Assembly (NCBI RefSeq): GCF_024220175.1
Contig: NZ_CP098502.1
Coordinates: forward strand, 2,914,001-2,978,000
Length of the DNA stretch: 64,000 nucleotides
DNA from: Paraconexibacter antarcticus
GTDB taxonomy: Bacteria > Actinomycetota > Thermoleophilia > Solirubrobacterales > Solirubrobacteraceae
Direction: 5' to 3'
The translations under genes and the position numbers were made by a program. This document shows, in pieces, positions 1-8,310 of the stretch. The first letter of the stretch is position 1; the number at the start of each line of letters is the position of its first letter. The notes below the pieces were generated by a model. It saw only the letters and a program-made list of their open reading frames with translations, was not told where the DNA came from and did not search any database.

Positions 1-737
1 GCCACGTCCGCCTCGACGCGATGCTCGACTACGCCGACCGTCTCGGCGCCGCGACGCTGACGACCGGCCACTACGCCCGCAAGGCACAGGACGGGCTGCT
101 CCGCGTCGCCGCCGACGTCGACAAGGACCAGAGCTACATGCTCGCCCGCCTGGACCCGGGGTCGATCGCGCGGCTGCGCTTCCCGCTCGGCGAGCTGACG
201 AAGCCGGCGGTCCGCACGCTCGCGGCCGACGCCGAGCTGCCCGTCGCGCAGAAACCTGACTCGCAGGACCTCTGCTTCCTCGCCGGGACGGGCCGCGAGG
301 CCTTCCTCGCCCGTCACGGCGGGCTGGGTGAGCGCCCGGGGGACATCGTCGACCGGGCCGGGGCCGTCCTCGGGCGTCACCGCGGCGCGCACGCCTACAC
401 CGTCGGCCAGCGGCGTGGCGTCGTCACGACCGGCGGCACCGGCGAGCCGCTCTACGTCCTCGGGACGGACGTCCGCGCCAATACCGTCACGGTCGGGCCG
501 CGCGAGGCGCTCGCGGTCCGGAGCCTGCCCGTCGAGGACGTCGTCGTCCACGGCGCGCCCGCGCGGATCCGCGCCGCCCGCCTGCGGTCCCACGCCGCCC
601 CGGTCGCGGCCTCGCTCAGCGCGGACGGGGGAGAGCTGCTGCTCGGCGACGCCTTCGCCGGCGTCGCCCCCGGCCAGCTCGCGGTCCTCATGGACGGCGA
701 CACCGTCGCCGGCCACGCGACGATCTCGCGCCGCTGA
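1..737 (+). CDS. mnmA: tRNA-specific 2-thiouridylase MnmA, 3' part
   Basis: This is the C-terminal two thirds or so of MnmA, which thiolates U34 of tRNA Lys, Glu and Gln. The reading frame is open from base 3 and the start lies before the window. Visible family motifs are the GHYAR segment, the DQSYML segment and KPDSQDLCFL, which carries the second (persulfide-transferring) cysteine. The GQRRG stretch and a C-terminal beta-barrel follow. The first catalytic cysteine and the ATP pyrophosphatase loop would be upstream and cannot be checked. The next gene starts 231 bp downstream, past a tandem hairpin repeat, so mnmA is probably the last gene of its transcript. Confidence 0.95.
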   Translation, partial: HVRLDAMLDYADRLGAATLTTGHYARKAQDGLLRVAADVDKDQSYMLARLDPGSIARLRFPLGELTKPAVRTLAADAELPVAQKPDSQDLCFLAGTGREAFLARHGGLGERPGDIVDRAGAVLGRHRGAHAYTVGQRRGVVTTGGTGEPLYVLGTDVRANTVTVGPREALAVRSLPVEDVVVHGAPARIRAARLRSHAAPVAASLSADGGELLLGDAFAGVAPGQLAVLMDGDTVAGHATISRR

Positions 738-756
738 CGCCGGCCGCGGCCTCATC

Positions 757-875
757 GGAAGCTGAACGAAGGTTCACGGTGCCGTGAGCCCCCGGAACCT
801 TCATTCACCTTCGCGACGGAAGCTGAATGAAGCTTCACGGTGCTGTGGGCACCCGGAACCTGCATTCACCTTCGC
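757..875. repeat. Tandem 58-nt repeat, two copies, each with an inverted repeat
   Basis: Copies run 757-814 and 818-875 and differ at several positions. In each, a 12-nt arm near the start (GAACGAAGGTTC in copy 1) is nearly the reverse complement of a 12-nt arm near the end (GAACCTTCATTC), about 20 nt apart. Copy 2 has more mismatches between its arms. The pair lies between mnmA and a MarR gene on the same strand. It could act as a terminator, an mRNA-stabilising structure or a small dispersed repeat; the sequence alone does not decide. Confidence 0.7.
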
Positions 876-905
876 GCGGCGGCCGCGCCGGGGGCCGGAT
901 CGGCG

Positions 906-961
906 TTGCTACGATGTGGTTACGCAAGGTAACTACCTTCGCTAAGCACCTCACCGGAAGG
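906..961 (+). promoter_or_regulatory. Promoter and candidate MarR operator with RBS
   Basis: Two overlapping palindromes precede the MarR gene: GTTAC-GCAAG-GTAAC at 919-933 and AAGGTA-AC-TACCTT at 926-939. A possible -35 (TTGCTA, 906-911) and -10 (TAACTA, 930-935) flank or overlap them, so a bound dimer would block RNA polymerase. A GGAAGG ribosome site lies at 956-961, 7 nt before the ATG at 969. Autorepression by the adjacent MarR protein is an inference from position and symmetry. Confidence 0.55.
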
Positions 962-968
962 TCGTCGT

Positions 969-1421
969 ATGTCCACCGCACCGCCACCACCGCTCACGCA
1001 CACCGAGCTCGCCGACCGCGTCCGGCTGGCGACGACGCGCCTCGCGCGGCGCCTGCGCCAGCGGGCGGAGTCGGGGCTCTCGCCGTCCCTCGGCGCCGCC
1101 CTCGCGACGATCGACCGCCACGGACCCCTCACGCCCTCCGAGCTCGCCGAGCGCGAGCGCGTGCAGCGACCGACGGCGACGCGGATCATCGCCCGCCTGG
1201 AGGAGGACGGGCTGCTCGTCCGCGCGGCCCACCCGGACGACCGCCGCTCCTGCCGTGTCGCGGCGAGCGACGCCGGCCGGGTGCTCGTCCAGGAGTCCCG
1301 CGAGCGGAAGACCGCCTACCTCGCCCGGGCGCTCGAGCACGTCAGCGCGGAGGACCAGGCGACGCTCGACCGCGCCGCGGCGATCCTCGAGCGCATCCTG
1401 GAAGAGGAGGGCCGCGGATGA
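969..1421 (+). CDS. MarR family transcriptional regulator
   Basis: A 150-residue protein with the MarR winged-helix layout. An N-terminal helical dimerisation segment is followed by LTPSELAERERVQRPTATRI, the helix-turn-helix, around residues 55-75. The wing contains the family signature DGLLVRAAHPDDRRS, and a C-terminal dimerisation helix follows. Its stop overlaps the ATG of the exporter by 4 nt (ATGA), so the two are almost certainly co-transcribed and translationally coupled. The usual role of such pairs is ligand-relieved repression of an efflux gene; the ligand cannot be inferred. The start is supported by a GGAAGG site 7 nt upstream. Confidence 0.9.
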   Translation: MSTAPPPPLTHTELADRVRLATTRLARRLRQRAESGLSPSLGAALATIDRHGPLTPSELAERERVQRPTATRIIARLEEDGLLVRAAHPDDRRSCRVAASDAGRVLVQESRERKTAYLARALEHVSAEDQATLDRAAAILERILEEEGRG

Positions 1422-2659
1422 GCGCCGGCCTCAGGCGCTCTGTCGCCTCCCTCCGGATCCCGAACTTCCGCCGGTTCTTCACCGGGCAGGTCATCTCGGT
1501 CAGCGGCTCGTGGATGCAGACGGTCGCCGAGGCCTGGCTCGTCCTCAGCCTCACGTCCTCGGGCGTCGCCCTCGGTGTCTCGACGGCGCTGCAGTTCCTC
1601 CCGATGCTCCTGCTCGGTGCGTACGGCGGGCTGCTCGCCGACCGCTTCCCGAAGCGGCGGGTGCTCGTCGCGACCCAGACGCTCATGATCCTCCCGGCGC
1701 TCACGCTCTTCGTCCTCACCGTCAGCGGCGTCGTGACGCTGTGGATGGTCTACGCGCTCGTCCTCACGCGCGGCCTCGTCACGGCGATCGACAACCCGAC
1801 CCGCCAGAGCTTCATCAGCGAGATGGTCGGCCCGGGCTCCGTCGTCAACGCCGTCTCGCTCAACGGCGTGCTCGTCCAGACCGCGCGCATCGCCGGACCC
1901 GCCGCGGCCGCCGCCGTCATCGCGCTCAGTGGCGTCGCGACGTGCTTCCTCCTCAACGCGCTCTCGTTCGGCGCGATGCTCCTCGCGCTGAGCCGCATGG
2001 ATCCGGCGGAGCTGCACGACGCGCCCCCCTCACCCCGCGGCCGGGGCCAGATCCGCGAGGCGCTCACCGTCGTCCGCGGCGACGAGGCCCTCTGGGTCCC
2101 GCTCGCGACGATGGCCGTCGTCAGCATGCTCGCCTACAACTTCCAGACCGTCCTGCCGCTGCTCGCGAAGTACACCTTTCACGGCGGCGCGTCGACCTAC
2201 GCCCTGCTCATGGGGACGATGGGCGCGGGCGCGATCGTCGGCGCCCTCGTCAACGGCGCCCGCGCCCAGACGTCGCCCGCGCTCATCTCCGGCTCCGCGG
2301 TCGTCTTCGGCGGCGCGCTCGGCCTCGCCGCGGTCGCCCCGACGCTCGACCTCGTCCTCGCCGCCCTCGTCATCGTCGGCGCGGCGAGCGTGACGTTCAC
2401 GAGCGCCGTCAACGCCCAGCTCCAGCTCGCCGCGCCGCCTGCCCTCCGCGGCCGCGTCATGGCGCTCTACGGCGTCGTCTTCCTCGGCTCCACGCCCATC
2501 GGCGCCCCGATCCTCGGCGCGGTCTGCGAGCACTTCGGCGCGCGTACCGGCCTCGCCGTCGGCGCGGTCGCCGCCGCCGGCGCCGGGGTCGCCGCGCTGA
2601 CGACGGCCGCACGCCAGCGTGCGCACCTGCGCGCCGCGACGCACCCCGTCGCCACCTGA
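1418..2659 (+). CDS. MFS transporter, EntS/DUF894-type exporter
   Basis: A 413-residue integral membrane protein of the major facilitator superfamily, subgroup related to enterobactin exporter EntS. The family N-terminus is clear: FRRFFTGQVISVSGSWMQTV, then the loop 2-3 motif GGLLADRFPKRRVL. About twelve hydrophobic segments can be counted. The central cytoplasmic loop (near residue 200) is short and Pro/Arg-rich, and the second half carries PALRGRVMALY, the repeated loop motif. It overlaps the upstream MarR gene by 4 nt, which fixes the start at 1418. Such proteins export small molecules by proton antiport. The substrate is unknown; a drug or siderophore-like compound is the usual guess for MarR-linked members. 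Confidence 0.88.
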   Translation: MSAGLRRSVASLRIPNFRRFFTGQVISVSGSWMQTVAEAWLVLSLTSSGVALGVSTALQFLPMLLLGAYGGLLADRFPKRRVLVATQTLMILPALTLFVLTVSGVVTLWMVYALVLTRGLVTAIDNPTRQSFISEMVGPGSVVNAVSLNGVLVQTARIAGPAAAAAVIALSGVATCFLLNALSFGAMLLALSRMDPAELHDAPPSPRGRGQIREALTVVRGDEALWVPLATMAVVSMLAYNFQTVLPLLAKYTFHGGASTYALLMGTMGAGAIVGALVNGARAQTSPALISGSAVVFGGALGLAAVAPTLDLVLAALVIVGAASVTFTSAVNAQLQLAAPPALRGRVMALYGVVFLGSTPIGAPILGAVCEHFGARTGLAVGAVAAAGAGVAALTTAARQRAHLRAATHPVAT

Positions 2660-2674
2660 GCGACAATCACGGAC

Positions 2675-5266
2675 GTGACGTCCGACGAGATCCGCGAGAC
2701 CTTCCTGGCCTTCTTCGAGGCCCACGAGCACAAGCGCCAGCGCTCGGGGTCCCTCGTGCCCGCGGCCTTCGACCCGTCGGTCCTCCTCACGACGGCCGGC
2801 ATGCACCCGCTGAAGGCCTACTTCATGGGCCTGGAGGCGCCGCCGGCCCCGCGCCTGACGAGCTGCCAGAAGTGCTTCCGCACCCCGGACATCGACAACG
2901 TCGGCGTCACCGCACGGCACCTCACGTTCTTCGAGATGCTCGGCAACTTCTCGCTCGGCGACTACTTCAAGCAGGGCGCCGTCGAGTTCGCGTGGGACCT
3001 GACCCTCAACGGCTTCGGGTTCAAGCCCGAGGACGTCTGGGTGACCGTGTTCGAGGGCGACCCGGCGATGGGCATCGGCGCCGACCAGGAGGCGATCGAC
3101 GCCTGGCTCTCGGTCGGCGTCCCGCGCGAGCGCATCATCGAGTGCCCCGCGTCGGAGAACTTCTGGTGGTCGGGCGAGACCGGCCCGTGCGGCCCGTGCA
3201 GCGAGCTCTACCTCGACCGCGGCCTGGAGTTCGGCGCGGAGGACGACCTCCCCGGCGGCGAGAACGAGCGCTTCCTCGAGTTCTGGAACCTCGTCTTCAT
3301 GCAGTTCGACCAGGACGAGCAGAAGACGCTCACCCCGCTGCCGAACCAGAACATCGACACCGGCATGGGGCTGAACCGCATGGCGGTCATCCTCCAGGGC
3401 GTCGAGACGGTCTTCGACACCGACCAGTTCGTGCCGCTGATGGACCTCGGGCGCGAGCTCGCGACCGTCGCCGAGCCGGAGGAGCGCTCGCTGCGGATCC
3501 TCGCCGACCACACGCGCGGCATGACCTTCCTCATCGCCGACGGCGTCGTCCCGTCGAGCGAGGACCGCGGCTACGTCCTGCGGCGCCTCATGCGGCGCGC
3601 GATCCAGCACGGCCGCCGCATCGGCGCCCCGCACGGCTTCCTGCCGCGCTACGTCGACGTCGTCCTGGACACGATGGGGACCGCCTACCCGGAGCTGCAC
3701 ACCGAGAAGGAGCGCATCCTCAAGTGGGTGCGCGCGGAGGAGGAGGGCTTCGGCCGCACGCTCGAGCAGGGCCTCGGCCTCCTCGAGCAGCACCTGGAGA
3801 AGGGCGACCTCGACGCCGCGGCCGCCTTCCAGCTCCACGACACCTTCGGCTTCCCCATCGAGATGACCGTCGAGGTCGCCGCGGAGGCCGACGTCACCGT
3901 CGACGAGGCGGGCTTCAAGGTCCTCATGGACGAGCAGCGGCTGCGCTCGGCCGGCGGAGCGGGGGCGAAGGGCCGCGTCGGCGGCGCCGCCGACCTCGTC
4001 CGCGGGCTCTCGAACAAGCCGACGACCTTCACCGGCTACGAGCACCTGGACCAGCACACGACCGTGGCCGCCGTCACCGAGCGTGACGGCCGGACGTTCG
4101 TGAAGCTCGCCGAGTCCCCGTTCTACGCCCAGGGCGGCGGGCAGGTCTCGGACGCCGGCACGATCGCCTGCGACGGCGGCGACTGCGAGGCCCGCGTCGC
4201 CGACGTCCTGCGCGCCGGCGAGGACCAGGCCGTCGTCGTCGAGCTCCTCAAGGGCGAGCTGCACGAGGGCGAGCGCGTCACCGCGCACGTCGACCGCGCC
4301 GCGCGCCACGCGACGGCCGCGAACCACACGGCGACCCATCTGCTCCACGCCGCGCTGCGCCAGACGCTCGGCGACCACGTGCGCCAGGCCGGCTCGTACG
4401 TCGGCCCGGACAAGCTCCGCTTCGACTTCACCCACACCCAGCGCCTCAGCGAGGCCGAGCGCGCGCAGGTCGAGGACCAGATCAACACCTGGGTCCTGCA
4501 GAACCACCCGGTGCGCGCGATGGAGACGACGCTCGACGAGGCCCGCTCGCTCGGCGCGATGGCGCTCTTCGGCGAGAAGTACGGCGACGTCGTCCGCATG
4601 GTCGAGGTGGGGGACGGGTCCTTCTCGCGCGAGCTCTGCGGCGGCACCCACGTGCGGTCCACCGCCGAGATCGGCGTCGTGAAGATCACCGCTGAGGGCT
4701 CGAGCGCGGCGAACGTCCGCCGGATCGAGGCCCTCACCGGCCCCGGCGCGGTCGCCCTCCTGCGTGAGCACGACGCGGCCCTGTCGCAGGCGGCCGACGC
4801 CCTGCGCACGAAGCCCGAGGGCGTCGTCGACGCGATCGGCGCGCTGCAGGCGAAGGCGAAGGCCGCGGCGAAGGCCGGGGGCGGCGTGGACGCGGGCGCG
4901 GTGGACCGCATCGCCGGCGAGGCCGAGCTCCTCGACGGCGTCGCCGTCCTCGCCAGCAGCGTCGACGGCGTCGGCCCGAAGGACCTCGCCGACCTCACCG
5001 ACAAGGTGCGCAACGTCCTCGGCGAGGCGGCCGTGGCCGTCCTCGGCTCCACGACGGACGGCAAGGTCTCGCTCGTCGCGGCGGCCGGCCCGGGCGCGAT
5101 CGCCCGCGGCGTGAAGGCGGGCGCGATCGTCAAGGTCGCCGCGCAGGTCGTCGGCGGCGGCGGGGGCGGCAAGGACACGATGGCGCAGGCCGGCGGCCGC
5201 GACCCCGAGCAGCTCGGGGCCGCGCTCGACGCCGCCCGCGCCGCGATCCAGGCGGCCCTCGCGTAG
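2675..5266 (+). CDS. alaS: Alanine--tRNA ligase
   Basis: Full-length AlaRS, 863 residues, GTG start. The class II catalytic domain is at the N-terminus (FLAFFEAHEHKR, then GMHPLKAYFMG). The editing domain has the zinc-binding pattern HTATH near residue 551 and CGGTH near residue 655, needed to hydrolyse mischarged Ser-tRNA(Ala). The C-Ala domain ends in the glycine-rich segment VVGGGGGGKDTMAQAGG. It begins the conserved actinobacterial order alaS-ruvX-mltG-aroE. Only 15 nt separate it from the exporter gene; ACAAT at 2664-2668 in that gap could be part of a -10 box. No T-box leader is visible. Confidence 0.97.
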   Translation: MTSDEIRETFLAFFEAHEHKRQRSGSLVPAAFDPSVLLTTAGMHPLKAYFMGLEAPPAPRLTSCQKCFRTPDIDNVGVTARHLTFFEMLGNFSLGDYFKQGAVEFAWDLTLNGFGFKPEDVWVTVFEGDPAMGIGADQEAIDAWLSVGVPRERIIECPASENFWWSGETGPCGPCSELYLDRGLEFGAEDDLPGGENERFLEFWNLVFMQFDQDEQKTLTPLPNQNIDTGMGLNRMAVILQGVETVFDTDQFVPLMDLGRELATVAEPEERSLRILADHTRGMTFLIADGVVPSSEDRGYVLRRLMRRAIQHGRRIGAPHGFLPRYVDVVLDTMGTAYPELHTEKERILKWVRAEEEGFGRTLEQGLGLLEQHLEKGDLDAAAAFQLHDTFGFPIEMTVEVAAEADVTVDEAGFKVLMDEQRLRSAGGAGAKGRVGGAADLVRGLSNKPTTFTGYEHLDQHTTVAAVTERDGRTFVKLAESPFYAQGGGQVSDAGTIACDGGDCEARVADVLRAGEDQAVVVELLKGELHEGERVTAHVDRAARHATAANHTATHLLHAALRQTLGDHVRQAGSYVGPDKLRFDFTHTQRLSEAERAQVEDQINTWVLQNHPVRAMETTLDEARSLGAMALFGEKYGDVVRMVEVGDGSFSRELCGGTHVRSTAEIGVVKITAEGSSAANVRRIEALTGPGAVALLREHDAALSQAADALRTKPEGVVDAIGALQAKAKAAAKAGGGVDAGAVDRIAGEAELLDGVAVLASSVDGVGPKDLADLTDKVRNVLGEAAVAVLGSTTDGKVSLVAAAGPGAIARGVKAGAIVKVAAQVVGGGGGGKDTMAQAGGRDPEQLGAALDAARAAIQAALA

Positions 5267-5271
5267 ACCCC

Positions 5272-5679
5272 ATGCGGGTGCTGGCTCTCGACTACGGCAG
5301 TGCGCGGTGCGGGTGCGCGGTCAGCGACCCCACCGGCACGCTCGCGACGCCGATCGAGCCCGTCCTGCGGCCCGACAGCCGCAAAGGCTTCGCCCGCGTC
5401 GTCGGCACCGTCCGCGAGCGCGGCGTCAAGCGCGTCGTCGTCGGGCTGCCGCTCGGCCTCTCCGGCCGCGACACCGCGCAGACGACCGAGGCGCGCGCCT
5501 TCGCGAGCCGGCTGCAGGAGGCGCTCCCGCGGGTCCCGGTCGAGCTCTACGACGAGCGCTTCACGACGACGATCGCGGCGCGGGCCGCCGGCGGGGACGC
5601 CACGACCTCCGAGGACTCGCGCGCGGCGGCGGTTCTGTTGGAGGACTGGCTCGTCCGGCACGGAAACAACGGGTTATGA
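5272..5679 (+). CDS. ruvX: YqgF/RuvX family nuclease (putative pre-16S rRNA nuclease)
   Basis: A 135-residue RNase H-fold protein. It shows the family motifs LALDYGSARCGCAVSD with the first acidic residue, VVGLPLGLSG, YDERFTT with the conserved Glu, and a late SEDSRAAAVLLEDWL with the C-terminal Asp. The family is linked to 16S rRNA 5' end maturation and was once proposed as a Holliday junction resolvase. The ATG is 5 nt after the alaS stop, and its own stop overlaps the mltG start by 4 nt, so it is in one operon with both. The alaS-ruvX-mltG order is standard in actinobacteria. Confidence 0.93.
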   Translation: MRVLALDYGSARCGCAVSDPTGTLATPIEPVLRPDSRKGFARVVGTVRERGVKRVVVGLPLGLSGRDTAQTTEARAFASRLQEALPRVPVELYDERFTTTIAARAAGGDATTSEDSRAAAVLLEDWLVRHGNNGL

Positions 5680-7496
5680 GTCCACGGTTGGGCAAGGGCC
5701 GCGGCAGCGGCGGCGGCGGGGAACCCCGCAGCGCAGAGGCACGGGAAGCCGCACGTCGCGAGCGCGAGGCGCGCCGGGCCGCCCGCGAGGGCCGCGCGCC
5801 CGCCGACCTGCCGCCGCTCACCGGCGAGCACGAGGTCGTGGAGCCGGGGGCGCCCGTCGCGCCGATCGAGCCGGGCCCGGCCTGGGACGAGCCGGTCCAC
5901 CCGGAGCCGGAGTGGCATGAGCCCGCGGCCGCGCACCCGGAGCCCGCCGCCCCCGCCGAGCCCGAGTGGCACGAACCGGAGCCCGCCGCCCCCGCCGAGC
6001 CGGAGTGGCACGACCCGGAGCCCGCGTCGCCGCATGACGACCCGCCGACCGCGGCGCACGACTTCTTCGACGCGCCGGGCGACGAGCCGTTCGCCGCGGA
6101 CCCCGCGCCCGTCCCGGACCCGGTCCTCGAGCCGCCGGCCCGCCCGGTCATCCCGCCGCGCCCCGCCCTGAGCTGGGAGCAGGATGGGGAGGACGCGGAG
6201 CCCACGCGGGTCGACCACCTCGCGGACGACCCGCCGCTCCGCCGTCCCGTCACCGCCCGTTCCGACGTCGAGCTGGAGAGCACCGATGACATCCCCGCCG
6301 TCCGCGTCCTCGGCCCCGACGATCCCGCCGACCGGCCGCTCGGCACCAAGCGCGTGTCCGCCTCGGCGCTCGCCAGCGCCGCCGGCGCCCAGGGCCCGCC
6401 GCGCTTCGGCGCCCCGCCCCGCGGGACCCCGAGGTCACGTCGCGGCATGAGGCGCATCGTCCCGGCGTTCCTCGTCCTCGTCCTGCTCGTCGCCGCCTAC
6501 GGCGCGAACAAGATCTGGCAGCCGTTCCACGGCGACGGCCACGGCCGCGTCCAGGTCGTCGTCCCCGAGGGGTCCGGCGCCAAGCAGATCGGCGACCAGC
6601 TCGTGAAGGCCGGCGTCGTTGACAACGCGACGATCTTCTCGCTGCGCGCGCGCCTGGCCGGCAAGCGCGACCGCCTGCGCTCCGGCGTCCACGTCCTGAA
6701 GCTCGACATGAGCTACGGCGACGCCATCGACGCGATGACGGCGGTCCCGAAGGCCGCCGCGACCGTCACCGTGGCGATCCCCGAGGGCCTGACGATCAAG
6801 CAGATCGCGTCGATCGCCCACCGTGCGCAGCTGCGCGGCAGCTACACGAAGGCGACCCGCAGCGTCAGCGCGATGCACACCGCCCGTCAGCTCGGCGCAC
6901 CCGCGAACGTGAAGACGCTCGAGGGCTTCTTCTTCCCCGACACCTACCAGCTGCGGACCACCGCCTCGACGGGCACGCTCGTGAAGGACCAGCTGCAGGA
7001 CTTCAAGCGCCAGACGGCCGGTCTGAGCTACGCGTACGCGAAGTCGAAGCAGCTCACGCGCTACGACGTGCTCATCATCGCCTCGCTCATCGAGAACGAG
7101 GCGCAGCTCGCGAAGGACCGCCCGCTCATCGCCGCGGTCATCTACAACCGCCTGAAGCAGGGCATCCCGCTGCAGATCGACGCGACGACCCGCTACGAGA
7201 CCGGGAACTACGGCGCGAACGCCCGTCCGATCCGCCAGTCCGAGCTCGACGCCAGGACCCCGTACAACACGCGCAACCAGACGGGCCTGCCGCCGACCCC
7301 GATCTCGAACCCGGGGCTCGCGGCGCTCAAGGCCGCCGCCCGCCCGGCGAAGGTCCCGTACCTCTACTACGTCGTGAAGCCGTGCGGCCACGGCGCGCAC
7401 GCCTTCAGCTCCACCGACGCGCAGTTCCAGAAGGACGTCGCCGCCTACAACGCGAAGCGCGACCAGCTCGGCGGCAAGGACCCGTCGAGCTGCTGA
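5676..7496 (+). CDS. mltG: Endolytic murein transglycosylase MltG with long N-terminal cytoplasmic region
   Basis: MltG cleaves nascent peptidoglycan strands at the outer face of the membrane. The 606-residue protein has a basic start, then an acidic Pro/Glu/His-rich region to about residue 255 with three repeats of an EPEWHEPEPAAPA-type unit around residues 75-115. A single membrane segment follows (about 258-278), then a LysM-like region and the YceG catalytic domain. The catalytic glutamate is in LIENEAQ, at residue 473, followed by AAVIYNRLKQGIPLQIDAT. The start overlaps the ruvX stop by 4 nt. Most MltG proteins have a much shorter cytoplasmic part; long disordered tails of this kind are seen in actinobacteria. 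Confidence 0.93.
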   Translation: MSPRLGKGRGSGGGGEPRSAEAREAARREREARRAAREGRAPADLPPLTGEHEVVEPGAPVAPIEPGPAWDEPVHPEPEWHEPAAAHPEPAAPAEPEWHEPEPAAPAEPEWHDPEPASPHDDPPTAAHDFFDAPGDEPFAADPAPVPDPVLEPPARPVIPPRPALSWEQDGEDAEPTRVDHLADDPPLRRPVTARSDVELESTDDIPAVRVLGPDDPADRPLGTKRVSASALASAAGAQGPPRFGAPPRGTPRSRRGMRRIVPAFLVLVLLVAAYGANKIWQPFHGDGHGRVQVVVPEGSGAKQIGDQLVKAGVVDNATIFSLRARLAGKRDRLRSGVHVLKLDMSYGDAIDAMTAVPKAAATVTVAIPEGLTIKQIASIAHRAQLRGSYTKATRSVSAMHTARQLGAPANVKTLEGFFFPDTYQLRTTASTGTLVKDQLQDFKRQTAGLSYAYAKSKQLTRYDVLIIASLIENEAQLAKDRPLIAAVIYNRLKQGIPLQIDATTRYETGNYGANARPIRQSELDARTPYNTRNQTGLPPTPISNPGLAALKAAARPAKVPYLYYVVKPCGHGAHAFSSTDAQFQKDVAAYNAKRDQLGGKDPSSC

Positions 7497-7505
7497 GCGG
7501 CACGC

Positions 7506-8309
7506 GTGCCGCGACTCGGGGTGCTCGGCTGGCCGGTGGCGCACAGCCGGTCGCCCGCCATGCACGGCGCCGCCATCGCGGCGCTCGGCCTGGAGGGCTG
7601 GACCTATCAGCGCCTGCCGGTCCCGCCGGAGCTCTTCGACGAGACGGTGCGGGCGCTCCCGGGCGCGGGCTTCGCCGGGGCGAACGTCACCATCCCGCAC
7701 AAGGAGGCGGCGCTCGCCCTCGCCGACGACGCGACGGACGCCGCCCGCGAGATCGGGGCGGCGAACACGCTGAGCTTCCGCTCCGGTGGCACGATCCACG
7801 CCGACAACACCGACGCACCGGGCCTCGTCGCGTCGCTCCCGTTCCCGCCGGCGGGGCGCACTGCGCTCGTCCTCGGGGCCGGCGGCAGCGCCCGCGCGGT
7901 CGTGTGGGCGCTCCGCGAGGCGGGGGCGGCCGACGTCGCGGTCTGGAACCGCAGCCCCGGGCGGGCGGAGCGGCTGGCCGCCGAGCTCGGCGTCCGGGCG
8001 GTCGCCGCGGCCCACCCGGCCGACATCCTCGTCAACTGCACGAGCGTCGGGCTGACCGATGTGTCCACGACATTCAAGGAACTGCCGCTCGACGCCGATG
8101 CCACAGGTGCATACGCGTGTCTGGTCGATCTGGTCTACCGGGACGGCGACACGGCTCTCATCAGCGCGGCTCGGGACCGCGGAGTGGCCGTTGTCGACGG
8201 GCTGGAGTTCCTGGTCCAGCAGGGCGCACTGAGCTTCGAGGCCTGGACCGGTGTCCAGGCTCCTGTCAACGCCATGCGAAACGGTGCGCGTGGAACACCA
8301 CCCCGATGA
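7506..8309 (+). CDS. aroE: Shikimate dehydrogenase
   Basis: AroE reduces 3-dehydroshikimate to shikimate with NADPH. The 267-residue protein starts at GTG 7506, 9 nt after mltG, with PVAHSRSPAMHG, the shikimate-binding serines. NVTIPHKE carries the catalytic lysine, NTDAPG the catalytic aspartate, and VLGAGGSARAVV the NADP-binding glycine loop. The C-terminal DGLEFLVQQGALSFEAWTG segment is also typical. Other chorismate-pathway genes (aroC, aroKB, aroQ) lie about 23 kb downstream, beyond inserted pilus genes. In many actinobacteria those genes sit close to aroE, so the pilus block seems to have expanded inside an ancestral cluster. Confidence 0.95.
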   Translation: MPRLGVLGWPVAHSRSPAMHGAAIAALGLEGWTYQRLPVPPELFDETVRALPGAGFAGANVTIPHKEAALALADDATDAAREIGAANTLSFRSGGTIHADNTDAPGLVASLPFPPAGRTALVLGAGGSARAVVWALREAGAADVAVWNRSPGRAERLAAELGVRAVAAAHPADILVNCTSVGLTDVSTTFKELPLDADATGAYACLVDLVYRDGDTALISAARDRGVAVVDGLEFLVQQGALSFEAWTGVQAPVNAMRNGARGTPPR

Positions 8310-8310
8310 C

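Noticed and set aside
1255-4086. Long plus-strand frame overlapping marR, the exporter and alaS
   Set aside because: Out of frame with all three; Arg/Pro/Ala-rich and without motifs.
2030-4771. Long minus-strand frame across the MFS gene and alaS
   Set aside because: It lies opposite two well-supported genes, shows no domain, and has the same composition artefact.
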